Source: Sphaerolaimus hirsutus (taxonomy: Eukaryota; Nematoda; Chromadorea; Monhysterida; Sphaerolaimidae). From it: DNA of 64,000 bases. Where the stretch lies: NCBI GenBank assembly GCA_964036195.1, contig OZ038459.1, positions 19,651,206-19,715,205 on the forward strand, read 5' to 3'. Below, one piece after another: positions 1 through 11,021 of this stretch; within the stretch, counting starts at the first letter, position 1; every line of letters begins with the position of its first letter. A program made the position numbers and the translations under genes. The notes beneath the pieces are model-generated. The model was given only the letters and a program-made list of their open reading frames with translations, searched no databases and was not told the DNA's origin.

Positions 1-126
1 CTGTGACGCCCTTGGCGCCTGTCGCACGGTCTTAAAACGGTGCCACAATCGCTCCAAAATGGTTCCGATGTGAGTGTTGCAAAAAGTCGAGTATGTCCAC
101 TGTCATTCACTTAAAATAGGATATAA

Positions 127-1974
127 CGTATTTCTTCAAATTCCCCCTCGAATTTTTTATGAATTCACTATGAATTTATAAATCAGCCTCGAAATACCCC
201 CCAAATTGAGTGTAAAGAGAATGTAAATGACAAAAGCTACAGTTCATGATCTGGGCAATGCAGAACACACATTAAAAACAAAGATTTTGTTACATTAGAA
301 CATGGTTTATACCAATTACCTACTTATATAAGTCTATCAACCCTTATAAACACCTTCCCGGACAAGTTCACCACCCAATTTTTTATTTCACTTCGGATGT
401 AATATCTCTTTCTATGGGGGTGTTATAAAGCTGAAACTTTGAAAATATAAAGTTGTAACACCCCCCTACTCTGCTTCAATGGGGGGAGGTGGGGCGACTC
501 ACTGCAGGGTGGGTTGCCCTATACGCAACAATTTTTTTTGGCTTTTTTGCTGTCCCAAACAAGTTCACCACCCACTTGATTTGCTACACTTCGAGGGTTG
601 TATCTCCAGCTGTGAGGCTGGTATGACGCTGAAATTTGGGGGATGTCTTGCCAACAACCCCCCTTATAATACACCAGTGGGGCTGCCTGCCAGCGACCCA
701 CTACAGTATGCATTTCTGCATGTACAGTTGTTCATTTTTTTCGAAACAACCCAAGCGTCCCAAACAAGTTTGCTATCAAACTGCATTATAAAAAATGTTG
801 TGAAAACATACCTGGTATAAAATTGAGTCAGATTTGAACACTTATTCTGCTCATTAAGAATTTTTCAGTCGGGCACCCACCCCGTCCCATAAACAACAGG
901 CCGAAAATTTCACTTTAAACCAATTTTTTGTTTCACACTTAAAAAGTTGGTTTACAAAGTTCATTAGGGAAGGGTTCAATGTTCAAATTTACGTAAACAA
1001 CATGACCTCTAAAATGCCTCCATAAGGAAATTTATTTGGGGTGAAAATTATGGTGTCATAATGACATCATCACAGGAACAAAATTTGACAAAATTTCCAT
1101 TTTTTCATTCACCCCTAATAAATTTCCTTATGCAGGCATTTTAGAGGTTATGTTGTTTGAATAACTTTGAACCTTAAACCCTTCCCTAGTGAACTTTGTA
1201 AACCAACTTTTCAAGTGTGAAACAAAAAATTGGTTTAAAGTGAAATTTTCAGTCTGCTGTTTATGGGACGGGGTGGGTGCCCTACTGACAAATTTTTAAT
1301 GAGCAGAACTAGGGTTCAAATTTTATTCAATTTTATATCAGGTACATTCTCACAACATTTGTTTATAATGCAGACGGATGGCGAACTTGTTTGGGAGACT
1401 TAGGTTGTTTATAAAAAATGAACAACTTTATAAGCGGCGACCCATGCTGTAGTGGGTCGTCGGCGGCCACCCACTGATGAATTGTGAGAGGGGGTTGTTT
1501 GCAAGACATCCCTCAAATCGCAGCTTTCTATCGCCCACACAGCTGGAGATATGGCCCTCGTAGTGTAGCCAATCAAGTGAGTGGTGAACTTGTTTGGGAC
1601 ACCGAAAAAGCCAAAAAAAATCTTTGCATGTAGGGCGACCAACTCTGTAGTACGGAGTAGCGGAGTGTTAGGACTATATACCAACCAAATATTAGCTTTA
1701 TACGGTTCCCATACACAGAGATATTGCATCTGAAGTGAAATAAAAAAATGGGTGGTGAACTTGTCCGGGAAGGTGTTTACATGGTGCTTTTTGTTGCATT
1801 TTTCTACATCTGCGTACATTACAAATAACAAATTAGTACTGGAAGTTTGAAAAATTTCCTCCCTTGTTGAAGCCCCCTCAACCCCTCTCAAAATACCCCC
1901 TGCCTTGTTGAACCCCCCTCAAAATTCTAACTCTGAAAAAATAACCCCCTGGGGTATTTTGGTGAAATATGGTA
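127..1974. repeat. Large foldback element (imperfect palindrome)
   Basis: The two halves are reverse complements. The block near 361-830 (a phrase about accaagttcaccaccca) returns inverted near 1340-1790, and the inner block 833-1060 returns inverted at 1085-1330, so the centre is near 1070 and each arm is about 700 bp. The outer ends carry the CGTATTTC-type terminus followed by C-rich words that several other elements in this window share. Open frames inside (for example 1409-1891 on the minus strand) look like shadows of the palindrome and match no family I recognise. It is probably a non-autonomous inverted-repeat DNA transposon. Confidence 0.7.
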
Positions 1975-2029
1975 TGTCCCTGTTTTATGTATGATATATA
2001 TGTCAAAATATAACCTGTTTGATCTCATT

Positions 2030-2560
2030 TATGCTACGATTACAGCTTGACGTAAAATTCCAGTGTAAAATTCCATCGCAAAATTGATTACATGAAAGTC
2101 GATGATGATACAGGTCTGCAATTTTTCATGGACAACATGTTTATCAATATCTTCATTGTGTCCCAGAGTCATCGTCCATGGTCACTGCTATTTGATTGTG
2201 AAAATTTTACGTTGACATTTTATGCCAGCTGAAGAAAAATCAATTCTACGCTATGTCATTGCTTTTGTAAATTTGCTTGCTTTGCTTATGGTAAGTTGAT
2301 TACACATTTTTTCTTTTGGCACCTAGCGCCACATTTCTTTGATGGGGCCATGGCTTCCTTGGTGCTCTGTGCCATATTTCCACGGTGCCATGTGTCCAAA
2401 TGGTGCCACAACTGGTTTCCGTGATGCCGGGGCACCTGGAGCTCTGCTTCCGAATGGCGACGGCGCCATTGGCGCTTGGCACTCTTTTTCTGGCGCTTTT
2501 CCATCACTACTCCTAAATATTTGTACGTGTGTATGTCTGTGACCGATTTGCACCATTTGC
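2030..2560 (+). repeat. Diverged copy of the repeat that flanks the Penelope-like element
   Basis: The part from about 2320 to 2560 aligns by eye with 10690-10909 and 15177-15446: gccacatttctttgatg, then ccatgtgtccaaatgg, then catcactactc. The part before 2290 resembles the interior of the MITE at 9875-10300. It runs on without interruption into sequence matching 28990 onward. It is therefore the paralogous site that lacks both the Penelope-like insertion and the Tc1/mariner-like insertion. Confidence 0.6.
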
Positions 2561-3133
2561 ATAATAGTACACATCCGGTGCTTTCTAGAGCTTTCTAAGA
2601 ACGTTTAGGCAACACAATGGCTTTATTGACAAAAGTGATTCATTCGAAAATAATAAATGCCTAAAATATGTAGGAAAATGCGACTACTGTGTCTGCTTAC
2701 TGAAAATTTTGTTGTGTACTACGAAATGAACAGCGATGAAAGCTCGAATGGCGTCAACGCCAAAGCAATAAATATGATATACTGGTGATATTTTTCGAGT
2801 ATACTCCAGTCACTTTACACCCTGCACGCGTGGTTCCCGCTGAAAGCGTGCTGACGATTTTTTTTACGCATGCGATTTTCATAAAAACTTGAAAAAAGTC
2901 ATCGCTGTTATAACGCTATACGTTAACTTATTCACAACGATGATTTTATCCTCTTCTATACAAAAATCGCATCCTTTATCATAATTGGCACGCTTCCAAC
3001 GTGCGTGAGACATAAATGAGTGCGAGAGCAGAGTATCATGTCCACCGAGTATACCTATGACGCCGATTGACCAGAACCATTTGATGTAAATACGCCAGCA
3101 CTATCATCTTAGCTAAGTGGTGCTGGTGGCAAT
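2561..3133 (+). repeat. Unit A intergenic segment with dispersed repeat
   Basis: The sequence after 2560 (tttctagagctttctaa and the following 150 bp) is paralogous to 28990-29160 in unit B. A second block, about 2796-3055, starts tatactccagtcactttac and ends near ccgagtatacc; it recurs in diverged form at 40930-41205. No gene is seen. Confidence 0.5.
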
Positions 3134-3340
3134 CCCAAGCCCTGTAAAGTGTAAAGTAAAGTGTCAAATGTAAAGTCAAATGCAAAGTCAAGTGTCAAAT
3201 GTAAAGTCAAGTGCAAAGTAAACTGTCAATTGTCATGCAAAGTTCAGTAATAAAATATTTTCTTTTTTCTTTTAATTGACACTTGACTTTGCATTTGACT
3301 TTACATTTGACACTTTACTTTACACTTTACAGGGCTTGGG
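3134..3340. repeat. MITE made of TGTAAAGTGTCAAATG words
   Basis: The arms are near-perfect inverted repeats of about 60 bp, starting CCCAAGCCCTGTAAAGTG. The interior is a run of near-identical words (gtaaagt, gtcaaatg, gcaaagt). Related elements are at 29191-29382, 46861-47097, 54768-54995 and in part at 62756. It has no coding capacity. Confidence 0.7.
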
Positions 3341-3654
3341 ACTGCCCCCTGGTATTGTTATATCCTGCCAAAGTAATTTGGAAGGCACCAGAATTCCAAG
3401 ATGTCTGTCAGTCGTGTCCCAGTGAGTTTTATCTCACTGCTGGGCAATACATGTTTTAAAAAGTGGCTATGATCGTGAGGTCAGGTGGTGTGCAAAATAT
3501 TTCTTCATTTTCGACAACTATCGAGGTGGTGAGAGGTGGAATGTCTGTATGCACACATCTTAAGCGATTAAAAGTCTAACCGCAAATAAATAAATAGTAG
3601 CTTATACACGACAGAAGTGCTGCAAGTAACCAAAACATTGCACATTTTAAACTA

Positions 3655-4090
3655 CCGTATTTCTTCTAATAGAAGAGCGCCGTTTTATTTTTTTCGTCAA
3701 CTTTTTACCTGCCGTTCTATTAGAGGTGCTGTTCTATTAGAGGCTGCTGTTCAATTTTTTAAACCAATTTTGTCACATACTTCTCATTTCAACATGGTTT
3801 TATTTTTTAACGAAGCTTGAACAATATTTCAATATCAGCATTAATTTGTCCTTTAATATCGATTTGAAGGCATTGAATCATTTGAAAGCTTGCTCGCCAT
3901 CCATTTTGATACGTTTTTGTGTCTTGGCATTCTTCCAATGTAATTTTACCTGCCGTTCTATTGGAGACTGCCGTTCTATTGGAGGCTGCCGCTCTATTGT
4001 TTTCGTGAGCACAAAAATGTGCTCAAACCTGCCGTTCTATTGGAGGTGCCGTTCTAAGGGAGGTATGCCGTTTTATTAGAAGAAATACGG
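3655..4090. repeat. TA-flanked MITE with iterated GCCGTTCTATT words
   Basis: The ends CCGTATTTCTTCTAATAGAAG and its reverse complement face each other, each bordered by TA (3653-3654 and 4091-4092). The interior repeats the word GCCGTTCTATTGGAGG many times. The same subfamily sits in the first intron of both beta-lactamase-like genes (about 6198-6365 and 32603-33592), so that copy predates their duplication. Confidence 0.65.
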
Positions 4091-4282
4091 TAGTTGTAGT
4101 AGCTGATTGAACTTAAATACTACAACTTTACTAGGAAAATAGCTGTAACGCGATGAACATCACTGTAAACATGTAAAGGAGCTGAAGTAAGGGAATTTGT
4201 GAGCATTTCTTGGTTGGTGATGATCAATTAACATGGTTCAATCAATACATATTTAGGTAAATGTCAAGAATCACTTCTCAGA

Positions 4283-7200
4283 TCACTTCTTGTCCTTCAT
4301 AATCACATCATAAACAGCCTGCTGTAATCTTTTGTATGTTCTGCAATTGCTTCCCAACCCCGCTTTCATTCCATTTGTCAGATAGCCAATTGATATTTTA
4401 TTCTTCAAATCGACCTTGACCTGCTGGCAGCCATAACCCGGGTTTCCAAACATCCAGCCTCCCTGGATTAACAGAGAATGGCCACTTTTTTATTAAAACA
4501 ATTGTGTAGTTTAAATTTCAAACCAAAAATATGAAGTGAAAAATTACCTCAGGCGATTTGGTATACAGGAATCCCTTTCCACCAGTTACTCTATGCCCTA
4601 TGACTGCATCCAAGGTGTCATAAACAGTTGGCAGCTTGAGGAGTTTCACAGTTTCCTTGCTTAGGAGGTTACCTGTGCATGTTTAAGCATCCATTTGAAA
4701 AGTGTAATCATTCTAATACTTTGTATTCTTCCTAAATAAATACACATGAATATTGTTGCTGTTCTTTTCCTTCATTAAAAAAGTGAAAAGGTATTTATTT
4801 ATGTCTGTAAAAAACGGAAAACTGGCCATTTGCCAAGCCATTGAAAGGCTGTGCCAGGCCTCTTGCTGTGCCAATGCCGCTGGCTGCTGGAATTGACATC
4901 ATCTGCACTTCTGGATTGTTGAATCCATTCCTATCCTGTTTGGTTGTAAATACTGAATTGACCATTAGAAATACTCAATATTATAGAAGGTAAACTATGC
5001 TGATAAAATCTTACATTGGGACCAAGCAGCCAACTGGGATTCCCCAGTGCCCCAGCAAATAACGGGCTCGGGGAAAATGTTGCCTTCATCATGACCTTTG
5101 CATACTGCCAATCATTCCACAGATGATAGATTGTGTCAAAGATATCTGCATAACTTAGCCTGGCAACTCGCCAAATGTGCTCCTTTGGAAGTCCAATATA
5201 AAATTCCTCATTTCCTGAAATGTTTTAGAGTGATTAAAAATGGCTGCCAAACACAGAGCCATGCAAGCCACAACTGGGAACAATCCATTTACACCTTTTC
5301 TTTCAATAATGCAAAAGTTTTTGCCACAAAATCACACCACATCTAACCTGTCTTATCCAAAATTTCATCATAGAAATAGGAATTTAAGAATCTGTGTTTC
5401 TTGTCAACCCTCCTGACAACTTGTTCCAGCAGCCATCCATAAGTAATGGCATGATATCCAGTTTGTGTGCCAGGAGGCCAATTTGGTTTCTGCTGCTCAA
5501 ACTTTTTGGACATTGATTTTACACTATTTGCCTCTGCCACTGTTATTGGATCATCTAGAACTGCCAGTCCAGCTTGATGGTTGACCAGCATTTCAACAGT
5601 AACATTTTTCTTGCCATTTTGTCCAAATTCTGGCCAGAATGATGTGACCAAGTCACTGTATTTCAATAGACCATCATCTACTAATTTTGCTATAGACAAA
5701 GCAGCCATGCCCTGAAATAATTATGTACTGATAAATTTCATTTTCTATCCTCATGTAAAGTTTACCATATTACCTCGAAATACCCCCCCCCCCCAGAGGG
5801 TTTAGTATTTCGCCAGCAAAATTTGAGGAGGGGTTAATTCGAGGGGGTTTATTATTTCGCCAGCCAAATTTTATGGGGCTATTTCGAGGTAATACGGTAC
5901 TCATTAATTGAGATGCATTTGATGCAAACACTGTGTTCCAACCTTTGTGCTGGAAAAGGCCACATTCATTGTATCCCTTTTCCATTGTCTTTGAGATGTG
6001 TCGTCAGCATAACCTCCCCAAATGTCAACAACAAGTTTTCCGTTGTGGTAGACTGCTAGAGCTGCACCCTCGTGCTCCCAGCCGTCTAGGAAGTTTTGTC
6101 TGAGAGGAGAAAAATTGAAAGAGTCAGTTCCAGCAAACACACTGATGTTTATGCGCAGATAACTTGATAAAAAGTTTCAAAGAAGAAAAAGGACCGCATA
6201 TATCTTCTGGTGGAACGGCATATCTACAATAGAAGAGCACCCCCAATTGAACGGCAGGTTTTGGCACGTTTTTGCACTAACGAAAACGATAGAACGGCAG
6301 TCTCCAATAGAATGGCGGGTAAAAAATGTTGATGAAAAAAGAATGACACTTTTGAAGAAATACGGTAAATATGTAAATATGGTAAGTAATTACCGTATTT
6401 CCTCGAAATACCCCCCGGGGGGTGATTGTTTCATAGTGGTCCCGAGAGGGGGGGGGGGTTAAACGAGGGGGGGGGGTATTTCGAGGGGGGGGTTATTATT
6501 TCACAAGAAAATTTTTGAAAACCAAGTACGAAATTGTCGTCTGAAACGTACGCAGACGTCGTAAAATGCAACAAAAACTGCCATTTATAAGGTTCTGTAG
6601 ACTAATATTAGTATGTAGATGGTATTTACACTGTTATAACGTGACACCGACATTGTTTTAACGTGTGTTCTGCAGTACACAGAACACAAACTACAGTTGA
6701 GGCGTCTAATTCTAAAAGTCGACAAGTCCACAAAATGTGATTTTGAGTAAATCGCATTTTAAGTTTCCGATCCAATTCCAGGCCCGTGGTGCATGTCCAA
6801 TTTGGCTCTCTCATGGTTTTCATAAAGTTCCATATGTTGACAATAAAGTGTCAAATTTTCAGCCCCTTATCTCAACGTATATGTGAAAAATGGGGTGTCC
6901 ATAAAATTCCATTCGGTCAGAGCAAAACTGTTTCGGGGAGGGAAATGGACTTGTCGCCTTCTTGCGCACGAGAACATTTTTCTTCCCGGGGAAGCCGAGG
7001 CTGCCTTATGGGAAAAGTATGGACTAGTCGCCTTTTAGAAATCGGTTTCCATAGTGGACTTATCACATTTCTTGCGTTTTTTTCCCATAAAAAAAGGAAG
7101 CGGAGGATGGACTTGTCGCCTTTTAGCCCAAAACTAAGTGGACTTGTCGACTTCTTGCCCAAACTTTTTGCATTTTTCCCAAAAAATTTCAAATTTGGCA

Positions 7201-7793
7201 CTTTGCCATATGGGCATGTGAGGTCAAAAAATTTATGGAAAATGATGAAAAATGTGCAGAAGTAGCCCCAGATGACGTTTCCGGGCCTAACTCGAAATTT
7301 TCATATTTTGGACTTGTCGACTTTTAGAATTGGACGCCTCAGTTATTGTCATGTACGTTCCCTTTACACTCAATTTGGGGGGGGGTATTTCGAGGGGGGG
7401 GTCAAACGAGGGGGGTATTTCAAGGGGGGGTATTTCGAGGAAATACGGTAGGTAGGTATCAATATGTACCATTCATTTGCCTATTTTATTAATTTAACCA
7501 TTTTACTTGATACTTTTCTTACACTTGATTTATTTTCTACACTTAATTTTTTTAATACCTATTTAGGTATCTACTTTTGATTTTTTTTAGAAACCTAAAT
7601 TGGAACTAGTTCCTGGCGTTACTACAGAAGCCACAAAAATTGTAGCTTACCTGAAAGCTTGTAGAACTGGCTGGAATTTTTGATCATTAATACTCCCATC
7701 AATAACAACTGGCAGAAGTTGTCTTGTAAACCATCCCCTCTGTTTTAACAGAACTGCCAGTATAGCCAAAACGATCACAATGTATTTAAACAT
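4283..7793 (-). CDS. Serine beta-lactamase-like protein, copy A (seven exons)
   Basis: The product is a class C beta-lactamase / penicillin-binding-protein-like hydrolase of the type called beta-lactamase domain-containing protein in animals; its substrate is unknown. Exons, in reading order on the minus strand, are 7793-7651, 6099-5943, 5711-5348, 5214-5015, 4935-4827, 4672-4548 and 4462-4283. All phases agree and give 1,278 nt, or 425 residues. Residues about 3-17 form a hydrophobic signal anchor (KYIVIVLAILAVLL). The nucleophile motif SxxK is SSTK at residues 97-100, split from the following Gly-Met by an intron. Tyr186 in YHAITYGW is the second motif. GNPGYG near residue 372 is in the place of the third motif. 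Two donors are weak: GTTGGA after exon 2, and a probable GC donor (G/GCCAGT) after exon 5. The second is inferred from phase and shared with copy B. The start is the only ATG ahead of the anchor. Confidence 0.9.
5765..5897. repeat. Short TA-flanked C/G-rich palindromic MITE in an intron of copy A
   Basis: It lies in the intron between exons 2 and 3 of copy A. The termini are CCATATTACCTCGAAATAC and its near reverse complement, and TA borders both ends. Copy B lacks it, so it inserted after the duplication. Confidence 0.6.
6393..7448. repeat. TA-flanked CCGTATTTCCTCG element in the first intron of copy A
   Basis: The ends CCGTATTTCCTCGAAATAC and GTATTTCGAGGAAATACGG are inverted and bordered by TA. 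Subterminal G runs and the words GGTATTTCGAGG are iterated. The interior (about 6560-7340) has no recognisable protein. Copy B lacks it at the same intron site. The closest relative here is 35412-35856, which shares the same subterminal phrase (gtgattgtttcatagtgg). Confidence 0.65.
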
Positions 7794-7973
7794 AATGGAA
7801 TGTAAAGGAAATTTGTGCTTCAATGCGTTGAAATGGAAATATTATCTTTGGTCAACAGGTAAGTCTAGACCCGGTTCTGGCGAGTAAATAAATTGGTGAT
7901 AAACTTAATATTTACATGGAACATGCAAACCGCGTACGTACCTATTTAAATACACAAATTATTTAGATATACT

Positions 7974-8851
7974 CAGCGGACCGCAAAGTATGCACCCAAA
8001 AATATTTATGTCTTAATCGATAACGCGCGAGTACGATACTGGGGAGTTTCATTCCAAAAACGCATAAATATATCCAAAATTTTCTATTTTTCAAAATCGC
8101 ATTTTAAAGTTTGACGATGGCCCGACGGCGCTATGTTTGGGCGACAAAGCTTGCCTTGCACTTTTCAGATAGATCAGACATTTCTCTACAATTTTTGTAA
8201 ACACAAGTTTTGTTGACCGGGAAATATTTAGGGAGTTATGTGAGATTTTGTAAGTCACCCAAAATTGGAAACAAATCTTCACATTTGAAGTTAAATGTTA
8301 AATAACTTCTTAACGGTGCATCGTAGGCAACAACGAATTAACGACTGCAAAGCCCGTGTCTGATAGTACCTCTACCTAAATTTTCAGATCAATATATACA
8401 CGCATATTTGATTTATAGTGCAAAATATATTTGGAAATTCACGTAAGCATTTTTGGAAATGAAACTTTATTTTGTATGGGAATTCTGGCCAGCTCTTCGC
8501 GGCCACTCCGAAGCACGGGTGCATTTTTGGAAATGAAACTATTTTTTGGATATGTGCATTTTCGATATGAAACTCTGGCGGTCTGAGATGGATATATGCA
8601 TTTTCGATGTGAAAGTCCTGTTTTTCATAGGGGACTGGTCATGGATATGTGAACTTTCGATATGAAAATTGCGATTTTTTTGAAACTCGGTACCACTGTA
8701 TCTCGGGAACAAAATGGACTATAATGCTGTTTTTTTTCTACAACTATACGTGGAGGTCAAATCCACGCTTAACTCGATTTTTCTGGATTTGGCGCTTGTG
8801 AACTTTTATGGAGTGTTTCGTTCAGAAAAATGCATAGCATGCGGTCCGCTG
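7974..8851. mobile_element. Non-autonomous DNA transposon with CAGCGGACCGCA termini
   Basis: The inverted ends are CAGCGGACCGCAAAGTATGC and the reverse complement of GCATGCGGTCCGCTG. The flanking octamers match at five of eight bases, which would fit a decayed hAT duplication but does not prove it. The interior repeats tgcatttt-cgatatgaaac phrases. Unit B lacks the element. No transposase is seen. Confidence 0.5.
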
Positions 8852-9163
8852 AATATAGGTAAGTATTTATGGAGGAGAAAATACGCTGTACATAAGTATT
8901 TGCTTAACCATGTATATTTGTTTTACCTAAACATCTTCAATCAACTAGTAGAATGTTATAAATACATAAATAGGTAAATAATTTTTCAGTGGGTAAATAT
9001 AGTATCACATGCAGAATTTTTTTTCAATATCGTCCTCTTATCCGATGAGTCGAATTAAACAGAAAATACTACTGAATTTTTTAACAATAGCCGTTGAATT
9101 CCTCTGTTCTTGTTTTCATCATTATTTCATCATAATTTGTTATAAAACCAAATTTGGCGAATA

Positions 9164-9591
9164 CCTTATTACGTCGAAATACCCCCATACGGGTTTATTA
9201 TTTCGCCAGCGAAATTTGAGGGGGGGGGGTCAATTCGAGGGGGGGTTTATTCGAGGGGGGTTTATTATTTCGTCAGAAATTTTTGTAAGGATCGTAGTAA
9301 ATAGTAGGCATTTGCGTACCCAAAATAGGTAATAAATGTGTCCAAACAGGATATATTTGGACATAAAAACGTAGATAGCTACACAAACTACTCTATGTGT
9401 AGCTGCAATGCAAATTAACAGTAATATACATCATGTACATTGCGTACATGACGTTTTTTTATGTACATGACGTACATCATTCCGAAGGGGGGGTATTTCG
9501 AGGGGGGGGGGTTATTATTTCCCCTGCCCATTTTGAGGGGGGGTAATTCGAGGGGGGTTAATTCAAGGGGGGATAATTCGAGGTAATACGG
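9164..9591. repeat. TA-flanked C/G-rich palindromic MITE
   Basis: It starts CCTTATTACGTCGAAATAC and ends GAGGTAATACGG, with TA on both sides. Unit B has continuous sequence at the matching place (around 40720), so the insertion is specific to unit A. Confidence 0.55.
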
Positions 9592-9826
9592 TACCTAAGA
9601 TAATATGACAAATGTTTTCACTTTAATCAAGGCAAAATCCAAGGGGCAAAGGCAGGCAAAATCCAGGCAAAGTGAGATCCAAATACCAGCAAAATATGTT
9701 TGTGACAGTTGATTGATAGTTGATTGATAGTTGGTAGTTGATTGGAACGCAACTACCTCTGCACTTTTGACTCCAATAAAAAATCAGCCAGCTTCATATC
9801 AGTATTGAGAACCCATTTACATGTAC
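9592..9826 (+). other. Unit A sequence paralogous to 40720-40890
   Basis: The phrases gacaaatgttttcacttta and ccaataaaaaatcagcca have counterparts at 40735-40830. No gene is seen. This is plain flanking sequence that leads straight into the 1,083-bp repeat. Confidence 0.5.
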
Positions 9827-10909
9827 ATAGATGTAAATTGGTTTTCCGCCGTGAAAGCAGTGCTCATTTACCTATTGGTCTGTCGGGAAAGTTCGTGCCG
9901 TTTCAGGATCGTCGCCAATTGGATCGTCCTGGACGATCAGTGGGCATTCAGCCGGCGTATATAAGCTGGAATTTATCCAAGCATAAATTTTTACCACAAA
10001 ATTGATTACGTAAAAGTCGATGCAGTGCTGATTTATCTCTCAATAATGTTCAAAACTCAACGTGCACGATCCAGCGTTTCCGTGGTTTTCGATTTTTCGA
10101 TGAAATTTCAATGTAAAATCGGCTGGAAACATAAAGTAGGAGATATGTATTATCATCCACTTTTATGTAATCCATTTCGCGGTAAACTTTTATTTTTGAA
10201 TTTTACGTTGAGCGGTAATTCCAGCTTATATACACCGACTCAAAACTCACAATCCCCGACCATCCAAGGGAAGACGGAACGAACTTTCCCGACAGCCCAA
10301 TATGTATCGTAGGTAATGTACAGGGTGCGGCAATTTAGACGCCCGCTATATATTTCGAAAAACGTAGTCACTGGGTTCTCGGATTAACGTCAAATTTTAA
10401 GTCAACATTAACAACTAAATAGGAAAGGATCCCTGAAAAAATGGCTGCGATAGCTCCACTCGTTCTCAAGTTTTTCACGCAAACACAAATAATTGTTGCT
10501 TTTCTACCACCTCACAATGATTGGCAGGGCGTTGCTCAACCTCCCCACTCGGTTGCAGTTGGCTATTGATAAGAGTGCTGGTTACATTTAGTGATCATTT
10601 GTTGCATTTTGTGAGTCGGTGCACATCTCGCCTTCATAATAAAAATTGTGCACTAGTGGTTATTGTGCATTTTTATCGCTCAATGTTTGTGCCCTTCACA
10701 CCTGGTGCCACATTTCTTTGATGATGCCATGGCTCCCTTGGTGCTTAGTGCCACATTTCCATGGTGCCATGTGTCCAAATGGCGCCACCCGTGGCGCTTG
10801 GCGCTATTTTTCAACCGTGCACGCGGCGCCTGGTGCTCCTGTTTCCGAATGGCGCCACGGTGCCGTTGGCGCTTGACACACTTTTTCTTGCATTTTTCCA
10901 TCACTACTC
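9827..10909 (+). repeat. 1,083-bp direct repeat, left copy, flanking the Penelope-like element
   Basis: It is collinear without indels with 14314-15396; I see fewer than ten base differences by eye. It contains a complete mariner-like MITE (9875-10300), the left part of a CAGGGTGCGGCAATTTAGACG element (from about 10319) and a block of ggcgcc-rich sequence. Its left side continues unit A and its right edge is the first base of the Penelope-like element. Confidence 0.85.
9875..10300. mobile_element. Mariner-like MITE inside the left direct repeat
   Basis: The termini TTGGTCTGTCGGGAAAGTTC and GAACTTTCCCGACAGCCCAA are inverted, and TA flanks both ends. The related site at 40905-40920 lacks the element and has a single TA. 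No transposase frame is present. The same element is carried in the right repeat at 14362-14787. Confidence 0.75.
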
Positions 10910-11021
10910 TCTCACACTGAAAACGTGGCAGCCCCAGGTCAGTAGACACCGTGTGACCTGGTCATTAGCCCTGGGTGAGGCATGGCCAGTATAACCACCT
11001 GCTAATTATATACGTGAAAAA

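Noticed and set aside
1409-1891. Frame of 160 codons in the foldback element
   Set aside because: It overlaps the palindrome arm, has low-complexity content and no recognisable domain.
6786-7265. Frame of 159 codons inside the TA-flanked element 6393-7448
   Set aside because: It has repeated short phrases, no domain, and an antisense frame of similar quality; it looks like non-coding element interior.
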